DNA from: Aphrophora alni
Lineage: Eukaryota; Arthropoda; Insecta; Hemiptera; Aphrophoridae
Direction: 5' to 3'
DNA length: 64,000 nt
Assembly (NCBI GenBank): GCA_963513935.1
Contig: OY740769.1
Location: 109,905,762-109,969,761, forward strand
In this document: piece by piece, positions 1-12,696 of the stretch
How the letters are laid out: each line of letters begins with the position of its first letter
Position numbering within the stretch: position 1 is the stretch's first letter
Notes under the pieces: generated by a model
The model's input: the letters and a program-made list of their open reading frames with translations, nothing else
Told to the model about the DNA's origin: nothing
Databases searched by the model: none
Translations under genes and position numbers: made by a program

Positions 1-830
1 TTAGGTATCTTTCTTAACAAAACAAAAATACACCATCAATTCTGTATTATATACAATACAGAAATAATAAATATTATATATAATTATAAAAGAAATAACA
101 AGAAAAACAAACCAACGTATTTATATTGCAGACATATCTAGTTCTCTCGAACATAGTTTTAGGTGTTAAATCCACACCATGAGTCATAGCAATAAATCAA
201 TTTAAAAAATTAAAAACATACAAACAAATAAAAATTAATCCACACACATACACGCGCGTGCGCGCTTTAAATAAATTATTTAGCTTTTCTCACTGTTTCT
301 AAAATATATTTTATTTATAACTCAACTCTGTTAATACAATTTTAACGATACTCCAACTCTTCTAACCTCTACCACTTATATAGCCGATAAGAGAGTCCAG
401 GACACGGGGACGTTAATTCCCAAAAACTTTATTTTGATCTCCTTTAACATTGGGTAAACATTTAGGAAATGGAAGATGTACTCCTCTTTTTTTACATTTC
501 AAAGCGGACAAAGCCTTATTCAGATACTTTAACTCAAGGCTTGTATTGAAGGAATAACAATTGTTTATAATTTTTTTCTTACTTGGGAACTAAATTTAAT
601 TTAAATCGCTAAAGAATTAACAAGTTCAATACTTTAATTGCACTTTTGAATACTATCAACGTAAACATTTTTCTTTCCGGGATCAATTATTTTTCCAAAT
701 TACATTATTGTTCCCTGCTTAAGTGCTCATCTTATAATTAACTGCATCTTAAAACAAATAGAACGAATAGTGTGAATAAAACTGTTATTGTGATTATTCA
801 GTACTTTTTTCTAACATGTACCATTTACAC
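1..830. other. AT-rich non-coding stretch
   Basis: No gene is visible. The stretch is AT-rich and holds a short alternating purine-pyrimidine tract of CA and CG steps near 241-264. Several short open frames exist on both strands, but none has a recognisable domain or protein-like composition. Confidence 0.5.
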
Positions 831-3800
831 TATATCAGTTATGAGTATATGAAAACGATTCTTTCAATCTGGAAGGCATATATCATTTGTGTGTATGTGT
901 AAAAGAATCTTTCAATCTGAAGGCTTATATCATTTGTGAGTATATATAAACGAATCTTTCAATCTGAAGTTTTATATCATTTGTGAGTATATGTAAATGA
1001 ATCATTCAATCTGGAAGGCATATATCATTTGTGTGTATGTGTAAAAGAATCATTCAATCTGAAGTTTTATATCATTTGTGAGTATATGTAAACAAATCTT
1101 TCAATCTGGAAGGCATATATCATTTGTGAGTATATGTAAACAAATCTTTCAATCTGAAGTTTTATATCATTTGTGAGTATATGTAAACAAATCTTTCAAT
1201 CTGGAAGGCATATATCATTTGTGAGTATATGTAAACAAATCTTTCAATCTGAAGTTTTATATCATTTGTGAGTATATGTAAACAAATCTTTCAATCTGGA
1301 AGGCATATATCATTTGTGAGTATATGTAAACAAATCTTTCAATCTAAAGTTTTATATCATTTGTGAGTATATGTAAACAAATCTTTCAATCTGGAAGGCA
1401 TATATCATTTGTGAGTATATGTAAACAAATCTTTCAATCTGAAGTTTTATATCATTTGTGAGTATATGTAAGCAAATCTTTCAATCTGGAAGGCATATAT
1501 CATTTGTGAGTATATATAAACGAATCTTTCAATCTGAAGTTTTATATCATTTTTGAGTATATGTAAACGAATCTTTCAATCTGAAGGCTTATATCATTTG
1601 TGAGTATATATAAACGAATCTTTCAATCTGAAGTTTTATATCATTTGTGAGTATATGTAAACGAATCTTTCAATCTGAAGGCTTATATCATTTGTGAGTA
1701 TATATAAACGAATCTTTCAATCTGAAGTTTTATATCATTTGTGAGTATATATATAAACGAATCTTACAATCTGAAGTTTTATATCATTTGTGAGTATATG
1801 TAAGCAAATCTTTCAATCTGAAGTTATATATCATTTGTGAGTATATGTAAACGAATCTTTCAATCTGAAGGCTTATATCATTTGTGAGTATATATAAACG
1901 AATCTTTCAATCTGAAGTTTTATATCATTTGTGAGTATATGTAAACGAATCTTTCAATCTGAAGGCTTATATCATTTGTGAGTATATATAAACGAATCTT
2001 TCAATCTGAAGTTTTATATCATTTGTGAGTATATGTAAACAAATCTTTCAATCTGAAGTTTTATATCATTTGTGAGTATATGTAAGCAAATCTTTCAATC
2101 TGGAAGGCTTATATCATTTGTGAGTATATATAAACGAATCTTTCAATCTGAAGTTTTATATCATTTGTGAGTATATGTAAACGAATCTTTCAATCTGAAG
2201 GCTTATATCATTTGTGAGTATATATAAACGAATCTTTCAATCTGAAGTTTTATATCATTTGTGAGTATATGTAAACAAATCTTTCAATCTGAAGTTTTAT
2301 ATCATTTGTGAGTATATGTAAGCAAATCTTTCAATCTGGAAGGCATATATCATTTGTGAGTATATATAAACGAATCTTTCAATCTGAAGTTTTATATCAT
2401 TTTTGAGTATATGTAAACGAATCTTTCAATCTGAAGGCTTATATCATTTGTGAGTATATATAAACGAATCTTTCAATCTGAAGTTTTATATCATTTGTGA
2501 GTATATGTAAACGAATCTTTCAATCTGAAGTTTTATATCATTTGTGAGTATATGTAAGCAAATCTTTCAATCTGAAGTTTTATATCATTTGTGAGTATAT
2601 GTAAACGAATCTTTCAATCTGAAGGCTTATATCATTTGTGAGTATATATAAACGAATCTTTCAATCTGAAGTTTTATATCATTTGTGAGTATATGTAAAC
2701 GAATCTTTCAATCTGAAGGCTTATATCATTTGTGAGTATATATAAACGAATCTTTCAATCTGAAGTTTTATATCATTTGTGAGTATATGTAAACAAATCT
2801 TTCAATCTGAAGTTTTATATCATTTGTGAGTATATGTAAGCAAATCTTTCAATCTGGAAGGCATATATCATTTGTGAGTATATATAAACGAATCTTTCAA
2901 TCTGAAGTTTTATATCATTTTTGAGTATATGTAAACGAATCTTTCAATTTGAAGGCTTATATCATTTGTGAGTATATATAAACGAATCTTTCAATCTGAA
3001 GTTTTATATCATTTGTGAGTATATGTAAACGAATCTTTCAATCTGAAGTTTTATATCATTTGTGAGTATATGTAAACAAATCTTTCAATCTGAAGGCTTA
3101 TATCATTTGTGAGTATATATAAACGAATCTTTCAATCTGAAGGCTTATATCATTTGTGAGAATATATAAACGAATCTTTCAATCTGAAGTTTTATATCAT
3201 TTGTGAGTATATGTAAGCAAATCTTTCAATCTGAAGTTTTATATCATTTGTGAGTATATGTAAACGAATCTTTCAATCTGAAGGCTTATATCATTTGTGA
3301 GTATATATAAACGAATCTTTCAATCTGAAGTTTTACATCATTTGTGAGTATATGTAAACAAATCTTTCAATCTGAAGTTTTATATCATTTGTGAGTATAT
3401 GTAAGCAAATCTTTCAATCTGGAAGGCATATATCATTTGTGAGTATATATAAACGAATCTTTCAATCTGAAGTTTTATATCATTTTTGAGTATATGTAAA
3501 CGAATCTTTCAATCTGAAGGCTTATATCATTTGTGAGTATATATAAACGAATCTTTCAATCTGAAGTTTTATATCATTTGTGAGTATATGTAAACGAATC
3601 TTTCAATCTGAAGGCTTATATCATTTGTGAGTATATATAAACGAATCTTTCAATCTGAAGTTTTATATCGTTTGTGAGTATGTGTAAAAGAATCTTTCAA
3701 TCTGAAGGCTTATATCATTTGTGAGTATATATAAACGAATCTTTCAATCTGAAGTTTTATATCATTTGTGAGTATATGTAAAAAAATCTTTCAATCTAAA

Positions 3801-4406
3801 GGTTTATATCATTTGTGAGTATATGTAAACGACTCTTTCAATCAGGAAAGCTTATATCATTTGTGAATATATGTGAACGATTCTTTCAATCTGGAAAGCT
3901 TATATCATTTGTGAGTTTATATAAACGAATCATTCAATCTGAAGTTTTAAATCCTTCGTGAGCTTATATCATTTGTGAGTATGTGTAAACGAATCTTTCA
4001 ATCTGAAGGCATATATCATTTGTGAGTATGTGTAAACGAATCTTTCAATCTGAAGTTTTAAATCATTTGTGAGCTTTTATCATTTGTGAGTATGTGTAAA
4101 CGAATCTATCAATCTGAAGGCATATATCATTTGTGAGTATGTGTAAACGAATCTTTCAATCTGAAGGCATATATCATTTGTGAGTATGTGTAAACGAATC
4201 TTTCAATCTGAAGGCATATATCATTTGTGAGTATGTGTAAACGAATCTTTCAATCTGAAGGCATATATCATTTGTGAGTATGTGTAAACGAATCTTTCAA
4301 TCTGAAGGCATATATCATATGTGAGTATGTGTAAACGAATCTTTCAATCTGAAGGCATATATCATTTGTGAGTATGTGTAAAAGATTCTTTCAATCTAAA
4401 GGCTTA
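831..4406. repeat. ~47-bp minisatellite array, about 76 copies
   Basis: A head-to-tail array of a unit of about 47 bp that contains ATCATTTGTGAGTATATGTAA, then a TCTTTCAATCTGAAG core, and ends in one of two tails (GTTTTAT or GGCTTAT / GGCATAT). The two tail types alternate through much of the array. A rarer variant in which TTTGTGAG reads TTTTTGAG appears near 1551, 2401, 2921 and 3485, each time preceded by the same run of neighbouring variants. These are spaced roughly 850, 520 and 565 bp, close to whole multiples of 47, so blocks of 11-18 units seem to have been amplified together. Units after about 3960 carry GTATGTGTAA and are more uniform, which suggests a later local expansion. There are no unique spacers and no coding potential. 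Confidence 0.95.
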
Positions 4407-6060
4407 GTTGATACATCAACTATAGTACATGGGAATCTATAAACTAGTATAACAGATTTATAGACTCTCATTACGCAGAGTGTATGGCAATAGATAAAGT
4501 ATGTTTTTAAATCGACTTGGTTGTTTTTTAAATCGATTTGTTTGGATTGATTTTTATATATCATTACCTGATAAGTTTGAAAAAGTTACTTTCAACATAA
4601 CGCCCGCTTGTCGTTACTAGTATTATGGCGGCTGCAGGAATGAACACAAACACTGATAATTTATTTGAAGGACGCTTGTGTGTCAATAAAGAAACTTATT
4701 GAAGAGCAGAAAAATCAAAATTGAATTTATAAATTGTAGCCTTATTCAATAATTTCGTGTTATAATTTTTTATTTTTTTTTATTTTATTTTTATTTTTAT
4801 TATTATTATTTTTTTTTAACAGTTAGACTTACACCATGCATAATTAGAATAATATAATTCGGTTATTTTTCTGGTGTAACCATAAAATATAGATTCATAT
4901 TCTTGAATAAATCAAAAGTGCACTACAAGATAGAGTCATTCACCTATGTTCAGTACAAAATTAAAAAGTTCTGGATCAGTTAATATGAGAGACTAACTCA
5001 TAAACTAGTTACTTTCCGTGATAGACTCTCTTATGTATCCAATTCCCCTGGTTTATGTACTTCGGCTATATAATTTTTCGCGTTCTTAGCAAATCCCGTT
5101 CTTTGTTCGATTACTAATAATTTTTCATATACAATTACTTATTCAGCTATAAAGGAAACGGAGTTACAATTCGTTTGGTTGAAAACAATAACAAAATTGA
5201 AATTTACTTAACCCTTTAAAGTTTTAAAGAGCAATAATTGTTTTATAAAATGTCATTTTGAATTTATTTGTATAGCCAAAAAAATCCCATCACAAAGGAT
5301 GAATGTTGTGTAAGAAGTCTTTAATTATATAAACAGAATTTGTAATAAATTTAGTCTATACATTTTCTGGATACCCTCAGAAAATCAAAGGGACACTGGA
5401 TCTTCAACCAAGTGTCTTAATGCAGCAAACAGATTACAAACAGAGCTAATTATGTCTACGTAAATTAATTTCTTACGTCAAAATAAAATGTTCGGTCTTA
5501 GTACTTCTCACTTCCGACATAGTCGGATAGAGAGTGTATCCATTTACAAGCGTATCAAGTGAAGGATTTTTCATATATGTACAGTTAAGACATAATATAT
5601 AAGACATGTTATACAGGTGGTTTGTTTCTGGGTAAAAGTCAGTCCTATATACCTAAGTATTGGTTGGGAGAAAAATCTAACTAATAATATAGAAGGTGAT
5701 TTAAATTTTTAACAATTTCAAATACAATTGATTGCATTTTAAATATTTCCTTAACTGTACTACTTAAGGATCCAGCAGGAAAGTGAAGTAGTACTAAAAA
5801 CTCGATTATCAACGATTGCAAAGAGTTTATAGATTATACAAATTGACAATCAAGGGGAGTGACTATCTAACGAAACTTAAGTCATAAAGTAATAGTAGAG
5901 ATTCATTGCAACAAACAAAATAAAATCCACATTTACGATAGTCATGTGTCTTAAAAACCTACAAAGTGATGTTAGTATAATGTTAGGGTAGTTTTTCATA
6001 GGCCACTTCCAACCTGTCTTAGAGAAGATAATTTTGATGTGAATATAATAATAGTACTAA
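4407..6060. other. Non-coding spacer between satellite and CP-a
   Basis: A run of T with interspersed A lies at 4766-4818. The rest is AT-rich sequence without a supported gene, repeat or RNA. Confidence 0.4.
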
Positions 6061-6077
6061 AATTAGTAGTAACATAA

Positions 6078-6087
6078 TTTATTTATT
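6078..6087 (-). terminator. Poly(A) signal pair of CP-a
   Basis: Two overlapping AATAAA hexamers on the minus strand about 65 bp past the CP-a stop codon. The same doubled AATAAATAAA lies at a similar place after CP-b, CP-c and CP-d, which supports a functional cleavage signal. Confidence 0.6.
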
Positions 6088-6150
6088 ATAAGTAAATCTA
6101 CAGAATATAATTAATATAATACATAGTTAAAATGGATAACTTATAACTTC

Positions 6151-7341
6151 CTAATAATGCGACCCATAAGAAGAGCCGTGTTGATATGAAGGTTTCGCGT
6201 AATGCTGAGGATGTTGGTTATGTTCTCTGTGGACGACAGCGTTGAAGCCGTTCTTGTGATCAGCTGTGTAATGCACTACCCTCTTAGAACCATCGGGTTC
6301 CACCAAGCTGTAGCTTCCGTGAACAGAATCTCCGTCTCTTTCTTCTTGTTGGCTCTTGATATCATGAGTGTGTCCATCGTGTACGCTGTATTCAAACTTG
6401 TAGTGAGGATGAGGATCGTAAGGTTCTTCCTTGTAGGACACATGATCATATCCTCCATGGCTGTACCCTCCATGACCGTACTGGCCATAGACAGCACCAA
6501 TGACGGCTACTAATACCAATGTTACTGCGACCTGTAGAATTAACATAAATTGAATAATTTCAATTTTTATTTTAATGATTTAATAAATGTTAAAATTAAG
6601 CAGTCAAAGCTATTCAATCTTAAATTATTTCATGTAAAATGTACTACAATATATTAAATCTATGAAAAAAATTTAAAAAATAAAAATAAAAAAATAAAAA
6701 ATATAAAAAAATAAAAAAATCATCTTTCATTTAACTAAATAAGCTGTTTCTTAAAAAAGCTTGGCTGTCTATATTTTTAATATTTATACTTGTTTGTGTT
6801 GTTGTTTAACATATTTAATAAATATAAAATGTTTAAAAGTTAACAATATAAATATTGGTTACCATATCCTGTCCTATCATCATTAGGATTTTCAGTTGAA
6901 TAAAAATAGAATATATAATATCTAATTTATAAATATGATATTGAAACATTACAAAATATTTGATTTTAATCAGGAGATTTAAATAATTATCTTTTAAAAA
7001 TACACTTTGATTTAACTTTCCTGTACTTCATCTTCATAACCTTTAAATAATGTAAGTCAGTATTTAGAATAAAGTATCATATGCTGTATGAACTCTAAAT
7101 TTAAAGCTTGAAAATTTTTATACTTCTTTATGTTACTGTTGGCCCATATCCTTGAATCTAAATTTCAATTTTTATTTATATTAACGTCTTGATTCTTGTG
7201 TGTAACTCAATAACTTCAAACCAAATATAGCAACAATTCAAATACCCAAGTTCCTAGATAATCGTTACTTAAAAAATTTCTGACTGCTCTTAAAATTCAA
7301 TAGCTGCATTCACTTGAGATATTTCTTACTTGGAAAGCCAT
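6151..7341 (-). CDS. RR-2 cuticular protein CP-a (two exons)
   Basis: Structural cuticle protein of the Rebers-Riddiford RR-2 class. In this family the domain binds chitin, and the protein is secreted by epidermis into procuticle. Exon 1 is 7330-7341 (ATGGCTTTCCAA, MAFQ) followed by GTAAG. Exon 2 is 6151-6531, opening after a CTACAG acceptor. The 798-bp intron is in phase 0. The spliced product is 130 residues: signal peptide about 1-20 ending VYG, a Gly/His/Tyr linker 21-40, the RR-2 domain about 42-105 with [26 protein letters not shown] and [13 protein letters not shown], and a His/Tyr/Ser tail ending in SHY. I chose this start over the ATG at 6546 because that one lies in the intron and the MAFx exon recurs in every paralogue. 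A TATA box lies 49 bp upstream of the ATG. Class A signal peptide. The tail reads SYQHGSS. Family assignment is secure; the exact splice sites are inferred. Confidence 0.93.
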
Positions 7342-7390
7342 GTTCTTGCAGTTTTACGGGTTACTGTGGTTATCACAATATTGGTCTACG

Positions 7391-7398
7391 TATTTATA
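7391..7398 (-). promoter_or_regulatory. TATA box of CP-a
   Basis: TATAAATA on the minus strand, 49 bp upstream of the MAFQ start codon. Spacing and flanks (GTATAAATACG) are the same in most paralogues, implying a transcription start only about 20 bp before the ATG. Confidence 0.8.
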
Positions 7399-7446
7399 CT
7401 TGAAATTAAAAAGTTAGCTTTAAATAACGGGTTCAACAAATCTTTA

Positions 7447-7461
7447 CTTTCACTGTATTCC
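7447..7461 (-). promoter_or_regulatory. Conserved upstream motif of CP-a
   Basis: GGAATACAGTGAAAG on the minus strand, 48 bp beyond the TATA box, within a longer conserved patch (about 7424-7490). It matches the GGAA-AC-GTGAAAG motif found 40-54 bp beyond the TATA box of the other CP genes. The function is inferred from conservation of sequence and spacing only. Confidence 0.6.
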
Positions 7462-7773
7462 AGCTCACATTCACACCATGTCCTAAACAGTATATTTTTA
7501 TATATGTGTGTATCCGAGTACAAACACCAGTTTCTTAAGTAACAGTAAGAGTAGACTTACTAAAAACATTTATGTAATTTTTATTTTTCAATGTAGTTTG
7601 TTGTATGACAATTGAGAGCCTGTAATTTAAGTAATTGGCACTTTAAATTACTAATGTTTTTTTAGTGTTTCTTATAAAGTGAAACTTAATGTCTTGTTTT
7701 TAATTACCGGTACATTATTTGTTATGTTTTATTTATTGATTATCTTTAAAGAAGTTTCTACTAGACTGTTCAT

Positions 7774-7775
<2 letters not shown>

Positions 7776-7824
<49 letters not shown>
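7776..7824. repeat. (TA)n-(TG)n microsatellite
   Basis: About 14 TA dinucleotides followed by about 10 TG dinucleotides. Confidence 0.95.
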
Positions 7825-7825
<1 letters not shown>

Positions 7826-7877
7826 TAATTAATGTTTAATGTAACACCAGGTATTTCTTGTTGAAACTCCATATTAC

Positions 7878-7932
7878 AGGATTAAATAAAGCAATAAAGC
7901 TAAAGTTTTGCTTTATTGCCTAATTTAATCCT
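7878..7932. repeat. Near-perfect 23-bp inverted repeat
   Basis: Left arm 7878-7900 and right arm 7910-7932 pair with two or three mismatches around a 9-nt loop. This could be a small MITE relic or a hairpin transcript. No flanking target duplication was recognised. Confidence 0.6.
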
Positions 7933-10900
7933 TTACAATTAATGTTTCTATTACCTTTTCAATTACCTACAATATTTTTATGATCGACTATTCTTATTCT
8001 TAAAAGCATTAAAATCTAAAATTCGACATAAATAAATTAATGTTTGAAGCTTATATATAGGGGAAATATTCAGGAATTACAAACCCATGTTAAAATCCAG
8101 AGCTCCAAATTGCATAATATCAATAAATTCTCGTATCAATAAATCCCACCACTGATAAAATGCGTAACAATCACTTTTCAACTGAACTCTTTGTCTTCCC
8201 CCGCCACAATAAATTCTTAAACTTACATGTTCATTTCACTTAACACGGACCTCACATGAAAATTTTAGTCCAAAAATGAGGTCGAACAAAAAATACATGG
8301 AGAGTCCATTTCAAAAATTTGCTCAATGTGTTTTATAGCTCCAAACGTGAAAACCCATTCAAATTTAGGCTCTCACAATAATATTGAATTAGTTAAATTT
8401 AACTAAACTATGTAGTAAGCTACATAGTTGAAGAGTTAAATTTACCTAATTCAATTTAATTAAAACTATGAAAAGAAAATGTTAACAAAGCCGTATATGG
8501 ATTGTAGATTATGATTATATAAAGTTTTTAAGTATTTAATTTGAATTTAAAAAGTCAATACTGTAATCCACAGCTTTATATGAATCAAGGACGTTAAATA
8601 TTTAGAGATATATTTTTAGAACGACATTATTACTTTCATATTGCTACTGTTTATTATTTTAGTAAGGTACGTATATTTATATTCAAACTCAGGGTCAATC
8701 CTCTTCTTCCACTTCAATTTTCACTCTGATATGTTATTTTTTCTTAGCCACTATTCTGGTACTATAAAATATTTAAAATCATGTAGAAGATACGGAAAAT
8801 GCGTTTTAGGTTGTATAAGTTATGTATGCCTTTTATAAGTTATATTTGAATGCTTCTAATCGGTGTTTATATTCCATTAAATCCTTCAATCTTTGGACTA
8901 AGTTTCATTAGTTTCTGAGGAAAGTAAACATCATATATTGCAATATTAATTGAAGTTTATATTAGTTATATAATATAATAGGTTTATTACAATATTTATA
9001 TTAATAGTTTATTATTATATTATTATAATAGTTTACTATTATAGTTTCCAATTCAAATTAGACAAATCGTAATTCAAATACACTCTCTTGGAACATGGGA
9101 AAATAATTTAAATATAAGTTTAAAAGAAATAATCAAGTTCAAATTTTTAATTACAGTTTTGAATATTGGTAAGGTAGACATTTTAAATAATATGATTATT
9201 TATTTTGTCCGTTTACACCATTATCATCTACTTAAGTGTTTACATTGTATTGTTAGATCGTACGGCGGCCCTTTAAATTATTTTTTTCCGTGCAGTTTTA
9301 CATCAGAGCCGTTCATGCCAGGCCTAATTAGAATATGTAAATTTTAATTCTGGTGTATCTTTAACAATCTACCGTAATATTTAATTACGTTATTTTGAAC
9401 AGTTATGTTATTAATGATAAGATTCAACCGTTTTCTAGTTATAAAATTACAGAAATACTTCCTCGATTAATATAAAAGTTTAGTTCAGACACCAGAGAGT
9501 TTGGTATAACTATGAAGATGATAGCAGAGCTATCGAAATGTACATAGGGTAATATAAACGCATTATACAGTTTTGTGTTGTGTTATTTTGTGGTTTGGTG
9601 TTTTTCCTTGTTCATATACAATCAACACGGTGCTCTAGTGATTTATTTATACCAGAGAGTTTCATAAAAGCACTCTCTTATCTACCGAAGTCGGTCTCCT
9701 TGTTATCAGCGTCGGTTATTTTACTTTATTGTATATTAAGATTTATGGGCCAACTTGTTTCTCTCGTTTGCATTTTGGTTGGTAACAAGCCGACCTAATC
9801 CTCCACTCGATGTTTTGGAGGATAGGATATGTAAATGTTGATATGAATTTCTATTCAACTTTAAAATTTCTATGAAACAAGTTTCAAGTAAATATTCAGA
9901 ATAAACCAAATGTAATTGCGCAACCATTTCAAAAAATTAGTTGTAAGAAAATGTAAATGTTAGGTACATTCTGTCCTAACGTTTCACGACACTGTACTAC
10001 TATTGCCATAGATGTTTAATTTAATGTTTCATCGGTTCTTGGCAAAATGCGTGATAATTTTCACTCTCGTCCTGTTTTAACTCGATTTCTTAAGCGATTA
10101 TAATCACATATAATTTTAAAGTTCGACATCCATCATATATCAAAACAATTACTTGATCATTTTAAATCAATTAGATATCCGTTGTTGAGGCAATATATGC
10201 AAAATATAAAACAGAAATTTTGATACATCAACACATTTCGAAAAAAAAAAATGTAAATCTGTTCCAGGGATTTCAAAACGTCAAGATATGAAATTTGTAC
10301 CCTGTCTCATTACTTTGCTTCCTACACAATAGGAAAAGAAATTTGTTTTATGGAATTTAATAAGATTTATAAAAAGAAAGCGTAACATCTGCTGCCTTTT
10401 GTTGGTATGTAAAACAATAGAAGATTTTAATTATTTAGTCAAAACAAAGTACTGTAGTCCAACAGATGTTTTCAGAACTGAACTTTGTTCTTTCAAATTG
10501 TTATCGTTGCTTTCATAATGCCACTTTCAGTTATGTTGGTAAGGTTAAACAAGAAAATCTAAATTAGCCCCTCGCCTCTTTCATTTTACTCTCGTATATT
10601 TACTTTGTATTCTTGATAAGATATAAGTTTTTGGGGAAATGTTGAAAATTACTCTAACATGCAATAACAAGCTGTGAATCCTAATATTTAAATGTGTCGC
10701 GTCCAAACTCAATGTGCATGTATTTTAGAATGATGAGAAAAGTGTGGTAGGTTAAATAGTTCCGGCAGAGATAAAAGAGTCAAACCTTTGGGTTATGGTT
10801 TTAATATTGTCTTTTATCTTTATTGACCGTTTCTCCACGCATTAAAAGAAAAAGTGTTTACATATTTTTAACCGGATTCTTTGTTGTTGCTCCCTGCTCA

Positions 10901-12180
10901 CGACCGATTGTTGTCAAGAATAATGACTTGAAACTTATTCATCAAATAACTTCCGATCCTAAAATATAAACACAACGCAGATACATAAACATAGTTACTT
11001 AGTTAAACTACCCTAACTATAAACAAGCAAAGCATGTTGCGAAATGGACTCTAGATAAATGAAAAATATATAACTCTTCGAAACAAAAATGTCTTTTGAT
11101 AATATTACTTATTTATCAACTTTAGTTACATTATGGCTGAGTCCGAACAAAAATATTTCTTTGATGGCTTATACACGGCAGTGAATTCTCATTTATCTTC
11201 TGTGTTTGCAGGTATTATTATTCACCATTTCTTTAATGTGTACATTTTAACTTTTATAAAATACCGTAAATTCACCTTCATCCTAAACAAGCCACTGAGG
11301 CTAGTATGTATGAACAGAGACTTCCAGTAAACTTGTGTATAGATTACTAAAACAAGAATAAAGAGTACTATATATTGTATGGAAGATATGTTGTGTTGTA
11401 CTGATATGTTACATCTTAGTACCTAAATCATATATAATTTATAAATGTTAAATATTCAATTTTGAACGTTTTTGTGTGATTTTGCATTAGTATTGGAAAT
11501 AAGTACTATCTTCGCGTGTTAGATCCGCATTTCAGGATAAAAACTTATTAATGAAAATTAACGAATAGTCACTTCTTATCGTCTCAATTAAAAATATGTT
11601 AATAGAAGATGCCACAAAAGTAAATTGCCATAATATGGTAACGTTCTCGAAAACAATATGATAGAACTTGTCCTTTTTTCCATACTAAAGATTACTAGTA
11701 TACTTTTACTCATGTTTTATTAATTAGTATTGTTTTTTTATATATTGTTCTAAGTTGTATTACTGTACTTACTATGCATTCCTCTATTATCTTTTACAGT
11801 TTGATTGTTTTAATTAAGAAAAGTGTAGTAATTCCAACAAATTATAAACATTAAAAAAAAATTACCTACTATACATAAGGTTACAACAAGACTTTGATAG
11901 TACTTAATAATATTCTACTAAATATCATATAGAAATAACTGCAGCGATTCAATAGGTTTATAATTGAATTAGTATTGAAATTAAAAATGGAGAAGTGTGT
12001 TTTTCTGTCGGAATCGGTTCCAATAATATTAAATAATAGTAAACAAATTATTGTTAATGCAAAATAACTTATTTTAATATTATGTGCTTTGAAAATGTAC
12101 AGATTGACAATATTAGTAAAATATATAGGGGTATTTTAATAGTTTAGATAGAATTGGCATGGTAGTAGTAGAACACAATA
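7933..12180. other. Long non-coding spacer upstream of CP-a
   Basis: About 4 kb with no recognisable gene. It contains an imperfect inverted repeat at 8386-8415 / 8420-8452, very AT-rich sequence around 8930-9050, and a short protein-like ATG frame at 11133 (listed separately). Other open frames are short and hydrophobic from AT-rich codons, with no family match I can see. Confidence 0.4.
11133..11330 (+). CDS. Unrecognised short ORF, possible first exon
   Basis: Opens with ATGGCTGAGTCCGAACAA. The first ~27 residues (MAESEQKYFFDGLYTAVNSH and a few more) have balanced, protein-like composition and higher GC than the surroundings. Past about 11213 a CAG followed by GTATTA could be a splice donor, after which the composition reverts to that of random AT-rich sequence. 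So either this is a first coding exon of a gene whose other exons I cannot find, or chance. The family is not recognised. Confidence 0.15.
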   Translation: MAESEQKYFFDGLYTAVNSHLSSVFAGIIIHHFFNVYILTFIKYRKFTFILNKPLRLVCMNRDFQ

Positions 12181-12189
12181 TGTCTATAC

Positions 12190-12441
12190 ATAATAAAACT
12201 GGATTTTTTAGGTACATGATTATATATACACTAAAATTTATGTTATTAATAACAGTATATGCAGGATATACATATCAAAAACCTAAAACAATTACAGAAT
12301 TAAATGTTTATTTGTAAATATATTTAATTATGAATTACCTAATATATTATTTTCTAATAATACGTCCCACGAGAAGAGCCTTGGTGATATGAAAGTTTTG
12401 TGTTATGCTGAGGATGTTGGTTGTTCTCTGTGTGACGACAT
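12190..12441 (-). pseudogene. Truncated 3' copy of a CP gene
   Basis: The coding part at 12355-12441 matches the last ~28 codons of CP exon 2 (from the [13 protein letters not shown] region to the stop) with about one base gained and two lost, so the frame is broken. The 3' flank at 12190-12354 matches the 3' flank of CP-b almost throughout. No exon 1, signal peptide or RR-2 core is present. It sits immediately downstream of CP-b, so it looks like an unequal-crossover remnant of a tandem duplicate. Confidence 0.85.
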
Positions 12442-12587
12442 TGTAAATGCATAATTACATTTCTTTAACGGTGTATGATTTCCAAATGTACAAAGATTGT
12501 TTAATTGTTTACTTCATGATTAAGAAGTTGAATAAATTTTCAAGGCACATTATATATAAACTCATACCTATGTTATTAGTAAGAGAA

Positions 12588-12597
12588 TTTATTTATT
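12588..12597 (-). terminator. Poly(A) signal pair of CP-b
   Basis: Doubled AATAAA on the minus strand about 100 bp after the CP-b stop. Confidence 0.55.
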
Positions 12598-12696
12598 ATA
12601 AAGTATGTACAAGTTATAAATATCAATAACCTAAAACAATTACAGAAGTGAAAGTGTATTTGTAAATATATTTAATTATGAATGACTTATTATTTT

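Noticed and set aside
831..4406. CRISPR-like regular repeats
   Set aside because: The units are contiguous with no unique spacers, the genome is eukaryotic, and variants change gradually as in satellites.
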